NCBI RefSeq assembly: GCF_000764305.2
Contig: NW_025944352.1
Coordinates: 171,890 to 235,889, forward strand
DNA length: 64,000 nt
Reading direction: 5' to 3'
From: Hyalella azteca
Taxonomy: Eukaryota; Arthropoda; Malacostraca; Amphipoda; Hyalellidae
A program made the translations under genes and the position numbers. Each line of letters starts with the position of its first letter. Position 1 is the first letter of the stretch. The notes beneath the pieces were generated by a model. It worked only from the letters and a program-made list of their open reading frames with translations, made no database searches and was not told where the DNA came from. This document shows positions 1 through 11,419 of the stretch, in pieces.

Positions 1-46
1 GCAGTGAGTACTGAGTTATATTTTTTAACCTCTCCTGGGCTTTCGT

Positions 47-1185
47 CTCGGACAAATTTACGGCCGGACTCACGGTCGGTCTCACAGCCAATTTCCAAAT
101 TAAATGATCAAGGAATATCTCTCAAACTAATGAACTTAACTCGATGAAACTTGGTACACGTATTCATTAGGACCTAACGGTAATATTTAGCTCGTGAAAA
201 TTGTTTGAATTTTGCCTTCATTTGTTTTTGTCGTAGTTATATGGCAATACGGGCCGAAATTCACAGTGATCAAGGAATTTCTTCCAAACTACTGAACAGA
301 TTCAAACGAAATTTTGAATTTACAGTCCTAACTACCGAACGGTAATGTTCAGCTGGTGAAAATTTTTTCAACTATGCCTTCGTTCGCGAGTTTCTTTTCC
401 ATTTCACCTTCATTCGTGATTTAAACAGCAATACGTGCATAAATTCGCAGTAATCAAGAAATTTCTTCCAAACTACTGAACAGATTTGAACGAAACTTAG
501 TATTTAAATACCTAACCTCAGCAACAATGATGTTTAGATCGTTACAATTTTTCGATTTTGCCTTCGTTTGCGAGTTATACGGCTATACGTAAACGGCTCT
601 TGGAAACCGGCCGGTAGAAAAGCCGGTCATTTCTCCAATATCTGTGCAACTCGCGAACGAAAGCAAATAGGAAAAATTGTCACGAGCTAAACATCACCGT
701 TGGGGGGTTAGGTATTTATATACAAAGTTTCGTTGAAATCTGTTCAGTTGTTTGGAAGAAATTTCTTGATCGCCGCGAATTTAAGCGAAAACTTACCCGG
801 CGATACGGGCCGAATATAAGGAAGTGTGAAATCAAGAATGACGGTGAAAAAAAAACTCGCAAACGAAGGTAAGATCAAAAAATTTTTAGAAGCTAAAAAA
901 TCACCGTTTGGTAGTTGGGAATGTATATTCAAAATTTCGTTCAAATCTGTTCAATAGTTTTGAAAAAATTCTTTGACCACTGGGAATTTCAGCCTGTTTC
1001 GCAACATAACTCACGAATGAAGGTGAAATTTAAAAAAATTTCACGTGCTAAACGTTAGGTTCTGATGAATTTATTTTCCAAGTTTCATTGAGCTGCGTTT
1101 ATCAGTTTGGGAGATATTACTTGATACTTGAATTTGGAGATTGTTCATGAGACCGGCCACGAGTCCGGCCATAAATTTGTCCGAG
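47..1185. repeat. Foldback element: 3+3 head-to-head repeat units
   Basis: The left end (CTCGGACAAATTTA, from 47) is the reverse complement of the right end (to 1185), and the similarity extends inward for several hundred bases on each side. Each arm consists of about three tandem units of roughly 170 bp. Each unit holds a 'GATCAAGGAATTTCTTCC' segment, an 'AACAGATT..AACGAAA' segment and a 'TTGCCTTCRTT' segment. Left units start near 108, 270 and 446; right units are inverted copies at about 661-1130. The spacer near 600-640 holds a small palindrome (ACCGGCCGG ... AGCCGGTC). No coding potential was seen. This fits a foldback transposon or satellite-derived inverted repeat. Confidence 0.75.
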
Positions 1186-1318
1186 CCGTCTTGAATTTCT
1201 AGTGCTGAAACAATTAAAACGATAAAAAAAATATATTGGTTCACTAAATGTGGTTCTATTTGTGGAATACACTTTTATGTTTAACCTTTATCTTTTAAAA
1301 TTGTTGCGTACTAAATTT

Positions 1319-1419
1319 TAAGAAAGAGGCGTTTGTTTTTATATGTGTCGGTGGGGGACGCTAGAAATTCGCTAGGGAGCCAAAGGGGGCGCCAGCCTGA
1401 AAAAGTTTGTGAACCACTG
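1319..1419 (-). mobile_element. hAT-like transposon end (fragment)
   Basis: On the minus strand this begins CAGTGGTTCACAAACTTTTT and continues into a GCGCCCCC-rich segment. That is a common terminal inverted repeat style of hAT elements. The opposite terminus could not be located with confidence (perhaps near 1200), so this is called only as an end fragment. Confidence 0.45.
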
Positions 1420-1700
1420 CTTTAAATTATTGAACTGATAATGGAAATGGTCTTAACTATTAAGCTTTCGATGAAGATACCTAATTGGCTAGGCGTTTCT
1501 TTGCTTATAAATTCATAGTTAACATACGATTTAAGCAAACTGATGATTTATGTTCCTAACTGCTATGAGATCACCTAATTGCATTGGCGAAATTCAAATT
1601 GCCATCATCATTTCCACCTGCAAGGCTTTACTGCTTAGGATGAAAACATTTGTTCCGTTGAGGCTGCACTTGACAAGGCTTAATCAAACTTCTTTCACTC

Positions 1701-1884
1701 ACAATCCCACCCTGCCCGACCGCCTTCCACTGGGTTACGGAGGTTGGTTGTGTGGTTGTGGTTGAGAACACCGCGACGTACATTAACCTTATCAGTCCAT
1801 CCGACAGCCCCACCCTGTCCGGCCACCTTCCACTGGGTTGCGGGCGTTGGTTGTGTGGTTGTGGTTGAGACCCTCGTGACGTAC
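1701..1884 (+). repeat. Two-copy tandem repeat, 104-bp period
   Basis: Two units, offset by 104 bp, share the string TTCCACTGGGTT, a GGTTGGTTGTGTGGTTGTGG stretch and a GACGTAC end. The second unit runs directly into the lectin exon, so the duplication includes the presumed splice-acceptor region of that exon. Confidence 0.7.
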
Positions 1885-1990
1885 GCCGTCGCTGAGGCCT
1901 CGTGCCCTGAAGGCTCCCAGCTCGTGTCTCTGTTCTACGACAACTTCCTCACGCTCGCCAACAACGTCGAGCAGACTTCCTACGAACCAT
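1870..1990 (+). CDS. C-type lectin, N-terminal part of the CRD (exon)
   Basis: From 1897 the frame reads A-S-C-P-E-G-S, resembling the first cysteine of a C-type lectin carbohydrate-recognition domain, then a short helical segment ending Y-E-P. A donor GT follows at 1991 in phase 1. The leftover T joins CT at 7334 to give serine, so this exon and the next are compatible in frame. The 5' border is uncertain: an AG at 1868-1869 is possible but has a poor pyrimidine tract, and the frame stays open further upstream. No signal peptide exon is visible upstream in the window. Low certainty for the exact start, moderate for the exon. Confidence 0.5.
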
Positions 1991-2380
1991 GTAATTTTAG
2001 ACTACGTCTCTGAGTTGATTAGAAAAATTTGAATCTTTGTGCTACAATAACTCCAGTGAGCTTGCCGACTTCGCAAAAACGACATTTCTCTACCTGCTTA
2101 TCTGCTTTGGTTTAATATTGAATTCAGCAAATTTTAAATTTTTTAAATACCAGATCCTGCCAACGTTTTTTAATTTGTCGCTGATTCTATTTCAAGCGTT
2201 GGTCTGAAGCGTAAATCAAACTAGTACCCATCTGAGTACCGTTTACTGGACAATAAGAAGTTCAAAACTCTGTTCTCCCGTTAAAACTGTCTTGTAACAA
2301 GAGAAATCAACAATCACAATACATGAAGAGCAAGCTCATTGGATAACATGAATTATTTGCCTTCACTTGCCTTCCCAGTG

Positions 2381-2570
2381 GTTACAGTTCAGAGTACCAG
2401 GATTGGAGCAGAGAGGTACGGGTTCGATCCCAGCTCTGTCCGCCAGTTTCTGGTCAGAATCGGCGAGGAGGCCGAGCGGTTAAGGCTGTTAGTCAGAATG
2501 CAGCGAAGTCTGAGAGTTAGATTTTCGCAACCATCGTGTGAAATCCTTGATCTGCCCGAAGCTCGGCCAG
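2381..2570 (+). repeat. Dimeric tRNA-derived SINE-like copy
   Basis: Two tRNA-like modules lie in tandem. The first (about 2381-2450) has a TGGTTACAGTTCAGAG A-box-like segment and GGGTTCGATCCC, a good B box. The second (from about 2462) has GGCCGAGCGGTTAAGGC, the A box typical of Ser/Leu tRNAs, with a decayed B box. The same two modules occur in the same order at 34.8 kb, which argues for a dimeric SINE family rather than two independent tRNA genes. Confidence 0.65.
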
Positions 2571-2874
2571 TCGCTACCCTCGAGCTTGTACTCTTTGTAG
2601 TATGATATCCTACCCAGACCCTTTTTCGCGGCAACTGGTCGCTTTTAGGTGGCCGAGGAATGGCCAGCGGTCGGCTATAACTAATTGGACTAGGCCGACC
2701 ACTGGCCACGTATTATTTCCTCGCCCCTCATTGAGTTCGCCTTCACCATGCCGCCCGTCGTGAACTGACAGTTCAGAAATTTACGATGTCTCTTTCCCCT
2801 CATACCTTCCACAGCGCCTGCTTTTGAGCTGCATCGGGGATTTTCCTTCCGCGTATCAGCAGTTCAGGCGTCCA

Positions 2875-4696
2875 TTAGACGCACAAGGCTTGGACGTCAC
2901 TCCTCCACTGGGTCCGGTTTGCAGCTGCCTGCCGTGCTATGTTCCACGAGTCCCAGCCTGGAAACCACTCTGTTGTCTCGCTCTCATTTATCACGGAGCA
3001 CTGGAAGTCCTCATAGAGAGTCCTGACTAGCCGGATCAGCTTCTGAGATATTCCATATTGGCGCATGATGGCCCAAAGGCGGTCTCGGTGTATTGAATTA
3101 AATGCCTTCTCAAAATCAACGAAGTGGACGTACAATGTAGCGTTCCATTCGTTGGCTTGCTCTAGGATGTTTCTGAGAATGAATATCTGGTCGACAGTTC
3201 CTCTTCCCCTCCTGAAGCCTGCTTGTTCCTTCCTGAGCAATGTATCCACTCCACCTTGTATCCTGTTGATGAGGATCTTGCTGAGCACCTCGCTGGCCAG
3301 AGGCAACAAAGTAACTCCCCTCCAGTTTTCACAGTCCTGAAGGCTCCCTCGTTTTGGGATTTTGCAAATGAGTCATTTGGTCCACTGTGCCGGAACTGTC
3401 TATTCGTCCCAAATAAAGTCAAATATCCGCTTCAACTCTAAGCTGGTCCGTTCGATATCTGTTTTAAGCATTTCGGCTGAAATTTGTTCTGCCCCAGGGG
3501 CACCTCCATTCTTGAGGGCCTTCAGTGCGGCCCTTATTTCTTCCACATCTGGTGCCTCAGCTGAGATATCAAGCTCCTGTCCTTCCTCTCCCTCCTCCTG
3601 TGGTGGTTCCTCTGGTGCTTCTCTGTTGAGAACTTCCTGGAAATGTTCCTTCCATCTCGCCATTCTGGCCTCTTTGCTCGTCAGCAGCTCCCCGTTCACA
3701 CTCTTCACTGCAGCAGTTTGTCTGGTGCTGGTTCTCTGTCCTGTCAGCCGCTTCACGATACTGTACAATTCTTTTTGTCTTCCGTTTTCTGCTGCGGTCT
3801 GCGCTCTCTCCGCTTCTTCCGACATCTACATTCTTTTGTCTTCTCTTACGCTCCTCTTCACCTCCCTGTCCTTTTCTCTGTACTCTTCTCTCATTCTGTT
3901 TTTAATTCTTTCTGATAGGGTGCTTTCAACCCGTATCTTGGCAATTCTTCTCTCGTCGATCAGCCTCCATGTATTGCTGCTGATCCATGGTTTGTTCACT
4001 CCTTTCTTGTACCTAAGCACCTCTTCTGCCGCCTTTGTGTAGGCATTTCTCTGCTGCTCCCATATCTCCTCTATGTTATTACTCTCGTTCCTTGAGGTGT
4101 CCAGTTTGTTTATGACTGCCCTGCGGTACTTCTTTCTCGTTTCGTCATTTTTCAGTCGTTCCACATCTATCCTTGGCTTCACCTTATATTTGTTTCTGTG
4201 GGTACTGAGGCTATTGATATCAGATAAGTAGTGATCGCTATTGATATCAGCTCCTCTCTGTGCACGCATGTCCAGGACAGATGATCTGCACCTACCGTTG
4301 ATCAGGAGGTGGTCGATCTGATTTTTTACTCTTCCATCTGCAGATACCCGTGTTGCTTTGTGGGCGCTCTTGTGTGGGAATAATGTACCTGTTATCACAA
4401 GTCCATTTAGCTAGCAAAACTCGCATAATCTCTCTCCATTATCATTCTGCATCCCCAGCCCATGCACGCCCATAGTCCTCTCATACCCACTATAGCATTG
4501 AGGTCCCCCATGATGATGATGATGTCATTCCTGCTGCATCCATCTAATGTTTCTTGTAACTCTTGGTAGAACTGTTCTTTCTCCTCTTCCTTCCTCTCGT
4601 TGTGAGGGGCGTACACTTGAATTATTGTCACTCTTCTGTATCTCGAGTAGAATCTTGCTGTTATTATCCTCTTGTTGACGGGTGTCCATTCCACGA
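2875..4696 (-). mobile_element. RTE-type LINE remnant (EN + RT), internally deleted
   Basis: Reading on the minus strand from 4696 down: an endonuclease part with IIIMGDLNA and, after a break, GTLFPHKSAHKAT and the SDHYL segment. A linker follows, then the RT start (LKNGGAPGAEQISAEM), KIPKRGS/NWRGVTLLPLAS, QAGFRRGRGTVDQIF and motif A YVHFVDFEKAF. The segment containing RT motifs B-D (RQGCLLSP and YADD) is absent. Soon after motif A the frame runs into a tail of the form QAAANRTQWRSDVQALC, which looks like the RTE C-terminus. A frameshift lies near 4400-4450, an in-frame TAG near 4412 and another at 3826. It is 5'-truncated and dead. Confidence 0.85.
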
Positions 4697-4739
4697 GTGC
4701 GTATCAGCAGGCTCGATCATAACTATTTTTTGGTAGATA

Positions 4740-6590
4740 ATATCTACAACAAGGAAGCTGATCAAGGAATGCCGAGTACACCATTCAATGGAGTATAAAA
4801 ATTACAACCCGTTTACATCTCGAAAAAAGTGTAAATATCGCAGACTTGATGAACAATAATATTCAATGTTTCTCAAAATTTATTTTCATTATAACTCTTT
4901 TAATACAAAGTTTACATATTTTTTGTTCCTGGTCACCGTTTATAAATGAATAGCTGGGTAAGCATGGAAAAATCCATATCGCCATCTCATTTACGAGTGG
5001 AGTAAAGTCCAGCCTAATTTGTGAAGAAACTCATAGGAAAGAGCCGAGCCTGTTCGTAGCCTCGCGGTTCTCAACCAGAACCTTAAGCAAAGCATAATGG
5101 AGCTGCAACAAGTTGTGAATGTTCCGCTATGTTAAAAATTTGCGACAGGCCTACGGCCAAATAAACGCGGAACACCCTATAACAACAAAATGGAAACCAA
5201 TACATTGGATGATACGTAGAGGTGCAGTCAAAGCTTTCAGTGAAATGGTGACGGAATTGAGATGAGAGGAGCTATAGCCATGGGTTTGGGCTCTGATGAA
5301 TTCAATTAATTTCTTTGTGACGATGTTGAGCGGCGCATGATAGGCTTCAAAGGTCAGTATAGCCTTGGGTGATGCAGCATATCTTCATCATCATAGTCTT
5401 GGGTGGTGCCCCCAAATGAACTCCGGGTTCGCGTTACACAGCTTAGGAGAAGAAAGTCCAAAAGACTTGCTCGATACCTTCATAAAGTTTCCATTATACT
5501 CTTTCACCGGAGAGTAGAAATTTGTCCTGATTCAACTCCACTTTGTGGCATAAATTAGCGAAGTCTTCCTGAAGAATTTTCTGTCTCACTGAAACGATGC
5601 TTTCATCCAGAGTGGCTAAGCCCTTGTTGCTTCAGAATCAGTTTGTTAGTGATATGCGACACCTGCAGTCAAAACATTATAAAATACAACTAAAACGACA
5701 CGATAAAAAATGAATTTTTGAATTCCTTGCTGCGTCAGTGAGGCAAACAAAGAACTGAGGTACCCGAACTGAGAACTGAGGCACCATCAGATTCTGAAGA
5801 AATGTACACATAAAACCAATATAACAATATGCTGAAGATAAACAGAAAATTAAATTCATTGCGCCGCTGATAAAGCGGTCTTAAGCAGATAAATTCGTAT
5901 TAATTATTGAATATAATCTAATAAACGCATTTCACAAAACGATAAATAGTTCGATCAAGAGAGCTGTTGTTTTAAAATTATATATAAATTGTTTCTAAAT
6001 CGCTAAAATCTTAATGAATTTATTATTCCCCACGTGCGCCATGCTTAATTCAAAATGACGTAGTCATTCCGCTGTCGAGAGCGTTAACGAAATTCAAAGT
6101 CAAAACATTGGCTGTCGAGAGAAGGCGAACACAACTTCAGCCTACGAAAAATAAAGCAGTTTTTAGTGTGTATGTATGCAGCGACGCAGTTGGGTTGTGC
6201 TCTTCAGTTTGAATAAGCTTTTACTCCAGCACAAACGTATACGTCAATTTTTTAAACAATAAAAATCTTTAAAACTACAACTGTTCAATGAAAAACAACG
6301 CCCTCAAGAACTTCAATAAAGACGCTGGTATAATATGCCGTCACTACTTGAGGGTTTGCTCTCCGTGGGTCGAATAGCCAAGAGCGAAACTTAATTAAGT
6401 CAAAACAGGCTACGCTATGACTTTCCTGACTCGGGCAAGAAAACAGTCCGAGATTCGCCCTGTTCCTTGTGAACCATCCAACCTCGCCAGGAGAAATAAA
6501 AAATTTGCATTTGAATTGACGTCGTGTAAGTGGATGTACTACATGACCTCCAATGATATTGTCAGGCGGCCATGTTAAGCGCCACCTGAC
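4740..6590. other. Lectin intron, no recognisable gene
   Basis: No open frame or RNA gene could be recognised. The segment is AT-rich unique-looking sequence. The minus strand around 5400-5650 gives short coding-like pieces broken by stops, which I could not assign. Confidence 0.5.
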
Positions 6591-6596
6591 TAATCA

Positions 6597-7031
6597 TGTT
6601 AGTAGTTCTACCTGAATCTGAGGACTAGGGATTCGTTGACTAAGTACGTGAGTGATAAGTAAGACGCTATCTTTCTAGAGAACTTATCTTGTTACGGGGT
6701 GGTGATACATGAGAGATATAATACGAGAAGAGGCTAAGATGCTGATCGTTAGGTCGGAGTAGCTCTAACGCGAGTTACATTGCTATGTGCTTGTCAGTTG
6801 CTGGGGCCTTACTGAGGTTTCCAGCCCTTTTAAAGAATCACGGCTTCCGCCCAATACTGAGGTCTTGATCGCGTGATCTTTCACGTGATATTGTGCATGC
6901 TGACTCAAGTCTAGTACTTTTCCATCAATCACTACCACGCCAATGAATATTACGTCTCAATTACAGATGATCTTATCTTAGAATGTAAATATAATGAATA
7001 GAATGAGACGCCTGATTGACACCGGAAAACA
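6597..7031 (-). mobile_element. Diverged solo LTR (same family as 10018-10403)
   Basis: It shares with 10018-10403 the order ACCTGA..GAGGA, GGATAAGTAAGAC-like, AGGTCGGAG.A.CTCTA, GGGGCCTTACT, CTTCCGCCCA, GGTCTTGATCGCGTGATC and a GATTGACACCGGA end. Similarity is clearly lower than between the other two copies. No polypurine tract follows at 7032, so it is probably a solo LTR inside the lectin intron. Confidence 0.6.
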
Positions 7032-7333
7032 TAATTTTAACTTGATTGTCTTAATAAATGCAATGTTAGAGGATTCGTTTTTTATTACGGGTTCGGCATA
7101 CCTGAAGTTGAATTGAAACTGCTGCGCCAGATAAATTTCCATGGTTTAACCTTGATATCTAATGTTGTTAATAAGCGTTATTAGGCGTTATTATTATCAT
7201 TAAGTGCTGAGATTATTTGTGAGACGTGTTTCACAATGATACCTGCTATTACCAGATCAATTCTCAATCAATAATCTAATATTAACCGTAATTGGTAATA
7301 ATTAAAACATTGTTCTACTTGTATTACGAACAG

Positions 7334-7575
7334 CTGGCCGGACTGGATTCGTCCCCTACTTCCTGGGGCTTTACCGCTACAACGGCGTGTGGCGTTGGAG
7401 CGGCGGCCAGCTCATGAGCGGCGTGACCAGCTCGGGGCATTGGTGGCCCGGCGACCCCAATGAAAATGCGGACTGCGCTGTCATGGAACTCAATCCCGGT
7501 CATCCAGGGTTTATTCCCAAACTGGCGGACACCCCATGCACGGATACTGCGTGGTTTGTGTGTGCACTGCAGTAA
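7334..7575 (+). CDS. C-type lectin, C-terminal half of the CRD (last exon)
   Basis: The frame starts after CAG at 7331-7333 and runs to TAA at 7573-7575. It contains F-L-G-L-Y, then V-W-R-W-S-G-G, the carbohydrate-loop type motif W-W-P-G-D-P-N-E, then A-D-C-A-V-M, and a final D-T-P-C...W-F-V-C-A-L. These are the order and spacing of the conserved C-type lectin signature, including the last three CRD cysteines. DPN takes the place of the usual EPN/QPD sugar-binding tripeptide, so ligand preference cannot be read off. With the exon at 1870-1990 this makes an almost complete secreted lectin domain; such proteins usually act in recognition of microbial or endogenous glycans. GC content is much higher than the surroundings, as expected for a conserved exon. 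Confidence 0.85.
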
Positions 7576-7599
7576 TGGTTAGTTTGAAAGATGGAGATG

Positions 7600-7925
7600 G
7601 CAGATACAATGGTTCAAGAGATTGCTGTTGCAATGGTGGGGAGGTGACAGTTTCTAAGGTGCAGATGCGACAGTTGTTATGGTGCAGAGGTGGCTGTTGC
7701 AGTTGTGCAGAGGTGACAGTTGCAATGGTGCAGAGGTGACAGTTGCAATGGTGCATAGGTGGCAATTGCAGTTNTGACAGCTGTAATGGTGCAGAGGTGA
7801 CAGTTGTAATGGTGCAGAGGTGACAGGTGAAATGATGCAGAGGTGACAGTTGTCATAGTGCAGAGGTTTGTTGCAATGTTGCAGAGGTGACAGTTTAATG
7901 GTGTAGAGGTGACCGCTGTAAGTAT
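7600..7925 (+). repeat. Minisatellite, about 24-bp unit
   Basis: Degenerate tandem copies of a unit like GCAGAGGTGACAGTTGYAATGGT begin right after the lectin stop codon. One undetermined base (n) lies at 7774. Apparent reading frames on the minus strand here are repeat artefacts. Confidence 0.85.
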
Positions 7926-8210
7926 AAATAAGAGATGGCGGCTACAGTTGTGAAGTTGCTTGTTAAATTGAGTACGGGACAAGATAGATGCATAAGTGCA
8001 GAATTGGCGGCTACAACTGATGGTGCATGAACCTGTGTAAAAATATATAATCACTGATAATGAGTGAAATAGATGCTTCAAGGAGAGAAGTTTTCAGAGA
8101 TCACTCGTTCGAACTCAAAGTTTTAATAATATTTCAGTGTTTAGCACTTTTTCTCTGATATTTATGTGTTTGATCAATACGTTAGTGAATCTGCTTGACA
8201 GCAATTTTTG

Positions 8211-8340
8211 ACGGTAGGGTGGCCGAATGGTTAAAATTCCGAGCGCCAAAATTGGTACAATGATTGCGAGTTCAATACCAGAAGCGAACTGTGAAAAGTT
8301 CTGGACGAAATCGACGCCCGGCCGAGCGGCATAATCTTTA
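8211..8340 (+). repeat. tRNA-derived SINE-like monomer
   Basis: GGTGGCCGAATGGTTAAAAT matches a Ser/Leu-type A box and GCGAGTTCAATACCAG a degraded B box at suitable spacing. The B box resembles that of the second module at 34.9 kb (GTGTTCAATACCAG). It is probably the same SINE family lacking the first module. Confidence 0.5.
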
Positions 8341-10017
8341 TCGCTGACAGCTATATTATTTTTATTATTAAAATAATTAGTATCATTATTACTTGAATTT
8401 ATATTATGCAGTGAAATAAATTGTCTTCAGAGGATGCACATTGACCCAATACGTGTTCACAGCACTTTATAGGCACCTCAAGCACTTGAAAACCTGTTAA
8501 TTGAACCGTTAACACTATATTTATCGCTTTGATATGTGCATATTGTGCATACGGCAATCAACTGTGACAAATGGCTTGATACGGGGGCTTTGTTGGGTTG
8601 ATGTGCTCTGTAGGGGTTATGTATTGTGATAACATTGTGGGGTACCTAATCAAACGCAACGTGGGCGATAGTGCAGATAAGTGCACAACCCCGAAAATGG
8701 GCCGTTGGAGTGCATTCACTGAAAAAAACAAACAGCAAATGCTTCGCGACTGATGTAAGACACATTCAGCATTGTTTTAGCAGCCACTGATAAAGAAATT
8801 AATGGATATGGTAACGGCTACAATTTTCATCAAATTGGTCTGAGCCGAAAAATCAGGCTTGGCTTTCATCGATCGAAAAGTGCCTGTTTTGACCGGGTAT
8901 CAGATTCTTTGCCTTGTGGGATTAGAACTGGATGTTTGCATGAATGTGTGCTATCACGATGCTGTATTTATAGAGTCTAGACTAATCATACATTGACCTA
9001 AGGAAGTGTCACAACTATTTGAATGATTCAGGATAGGTGACTAATGCTGCCGTCGCAGACAAATAAGTCATACCCTATATAATCTACCTGGTTTGGAACT
9101 CGCAAAGGACGAGCAATTAAGGTGATCGGTGGCAGGGGAAGCGTTGACAGTTAAAAATGTTACATTGATCAGTTAGTTTTCTGAACTTAGATAATATTGT
9201 TAATTAATTAGAAAGTTTGCAATTCAAAGCTGACCAAAGAAGAATTATGAATTTTTCACGCAATTTCAGCCTACTAGGACGGATATCAATGAGGAAATTT
9301 CTATTGATAATTATTGAATTATTGAAATTTGATTTTGTAATCTGTAACATAAAATTTATATTGATACTTGAATGTTGGTTCCGATCTATTTTCAAATTTA
9401 TAATAGTTGCAGAGAATTTCGCATAAAGTTGGCACGGATCATCGCAATGCAAAGCGTTAACCTACTCGGAACTTAATGCTGGACAGAAAACTTAGTTGTG
9501 ACAATTAAAAGTTACTATGAAAGCTTTTCGTTTCAATGGAATCCCCGAAAAATTAATCTGGAACGATTTCTGAAATAAACAATGTCTTCCAAAAAAGTAG
9601 GTTCACATAGTTTGTTTCAGGACATCAGTTATGTTTCAGGACATCAGTTATGTTTGAGGAACCGCATAAGGATTATTTCAAGTTCATTTAGCAATGACAT
9701 TTTCGTTGACCACGCTGGCTGGTCATACTGTAATTGAACTCACGTGTAAGGCAGCGAACGAGGGAATCTCTCAATCAGGGGATCGAGTCATCAAAATATT
9801 TTTGATCGGTTTAATTTTCAGCAAGTGACTTTTATAGACGTTAGAGTAGCCTACAGTACTATAACCCTGGTGGTCTTCACATTATTGGATGTAGAGTCCA
9901 GTGAATTTCGACTCTCGCTTAGCATTGCACTCCCATAAATTCGTTGTCAAGACTTTTATTGATATCATTTATTGTAAATCAAGGACAAAGGCATTCTTTT
10001 GGGAAAATATTGTCCCA
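8341..10017. other. Intergenic, no gene seen
   Basis: AT-rich sequence with only short, overlapping opposite-strand frames near 9204-9452 that have no recognisable features. A local direct duplication (ACATCAGTTATGTTTCAGG) occurs at about 9622-9655. Confidence 0.5.
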
Positions 10018-10403
10018 GGTGTTACGACCTGAGGATCGGGTTACGTAACTAAGGTAACGGAGGATAAGTAAGACACATGTGTCTGATAACATCTTTTATA
10101 TACTGGCTGGTTATATAGGAGTACGAAACAGAGGTATAAGCTACGGCGTCGACCGTAAGGTCGGAGAACTCTACAAACGCGTTACATCGCGAAGCGCTTA
10201 TCAACTACTGCGGGGGCCTTACTTAATTAAAGTGCTAGCCCTTATATAGCATTCGCTTCCGCCCACTACTAAGGTCTTGATCGCGTGATCTATCGCGTGC
10301 CTTCCCGATGTTGACACGTCATCAATCTCTATCAGGTCAAGTGAATATCACGTCTTAATTACATTCAATTATGATTATAATTAGACGCCAGATTGACACC
10401 GGA
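10018..10403 (-). mobile_element. LTR (3' LTR of a minus-strand element) with polypurine tract
   Basis: On the minus strand the LTR begins TGTCCGGTGTCAATC and ends ...CGTAACA (TG..CA). Immediately before it on that strand (10404-10416) lies AGGAAGAGGGAGG, a convincing polypurine tract, preceded by GATCGGGACGATCTTTTC. This is how the 3' LTR of a Ty3/gypsy-like retrotransposon starts. No exact target-site duplication was seen. Confidence 0.7.
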
Positions 10404-11419
10404 CACCTCCCTCTTCCTGAAAAGATCGTCCCGATCGTATGGAAATAAAATAAAAAAAACATCTTGTTCAAAACCTCTGATCAGATCGTATCTCATACCC
10501 TAAGTATTCATTAAGGAAGGTTGTATTATAATTGATTAATATATATGGGGATACTGTTCCTGACAGTATGAAAAACCGGAGTATGACACTTTTAAAGGAA
10601 AAGAACAAGTCCATCTCCAACGCTATTTGAAAGAAATTTTAACTGGGATTTTTGTTTTCCTTGTGGTATTTGATGCTACGTTCCTCTGTTCTTCGGGTTC
10701 ATATCCTTGTGTCACATAAGCTGATTGATCGGCGGACTCAGCTTCGGCTGTTGAAGGTTAGTTATGATTTCAGATTCCTCCTATGACCTATCTTGATCAT
10801 TCATTCCCTCTCTCTCTCTAGAGAAAATTGTTTCTACAATTTCCGTGGTAAGAATTAGAAACTGAATACATCAGGTTACGGGAATACTAATAGAATCCAT
10901 ATCTACGAATATAAAAATAATGAGAGCATCATAAATCTTGAATTAAGATTATAACACAAAATAATAAGGATTATAGCGTTCACAGAGTATTGGAAGAGAT
11001 ATAAATCATCGAATCTTCACCTCAAGAGAAACATTTTAAATCGACAATGAATAATTAGATTCAAATAATAGGATTGATTCATCGCTAACACCGAGTTTCT
11101 TTAATTAGATATATTAACTTTAAATGCAACATATTTACAACACATTTATTATCGGCGAGCTTTCATTAAATCGCAGAGAAAATAGTTTGTACAGAGTTCT
11201 GCATGTTTCTCACAATCATAAAATCGTGATGATATGAACGCATCATAGAAATCAATATTAGCATCGGTCTGTTTCATTAATTTTATTACACTGCTAATGC
11301 AAATGCTAGCAAAATGACTTTTAGATTGAAATGCAACTCAAATTTCGAAGTGCAATAAGCATCAATATTCATTTAGCGTGAAAACGTGGCAAAATTCGCT
11401 ATAAAATCATACAGTAAAA

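Noticed and set aside
2462..2570. Possible functional Ser/Leu tRNA gene
   Set aside because: B box decayed, no cloverleaf acceptor stem evident, and a second copy in the same dimeric context exists; SINE-like.
3362..4042. 226-codon plus-strand frame rich in Ser and Leu
   Set aside because: Antisense shadow of the minus-strand RTE LINE.
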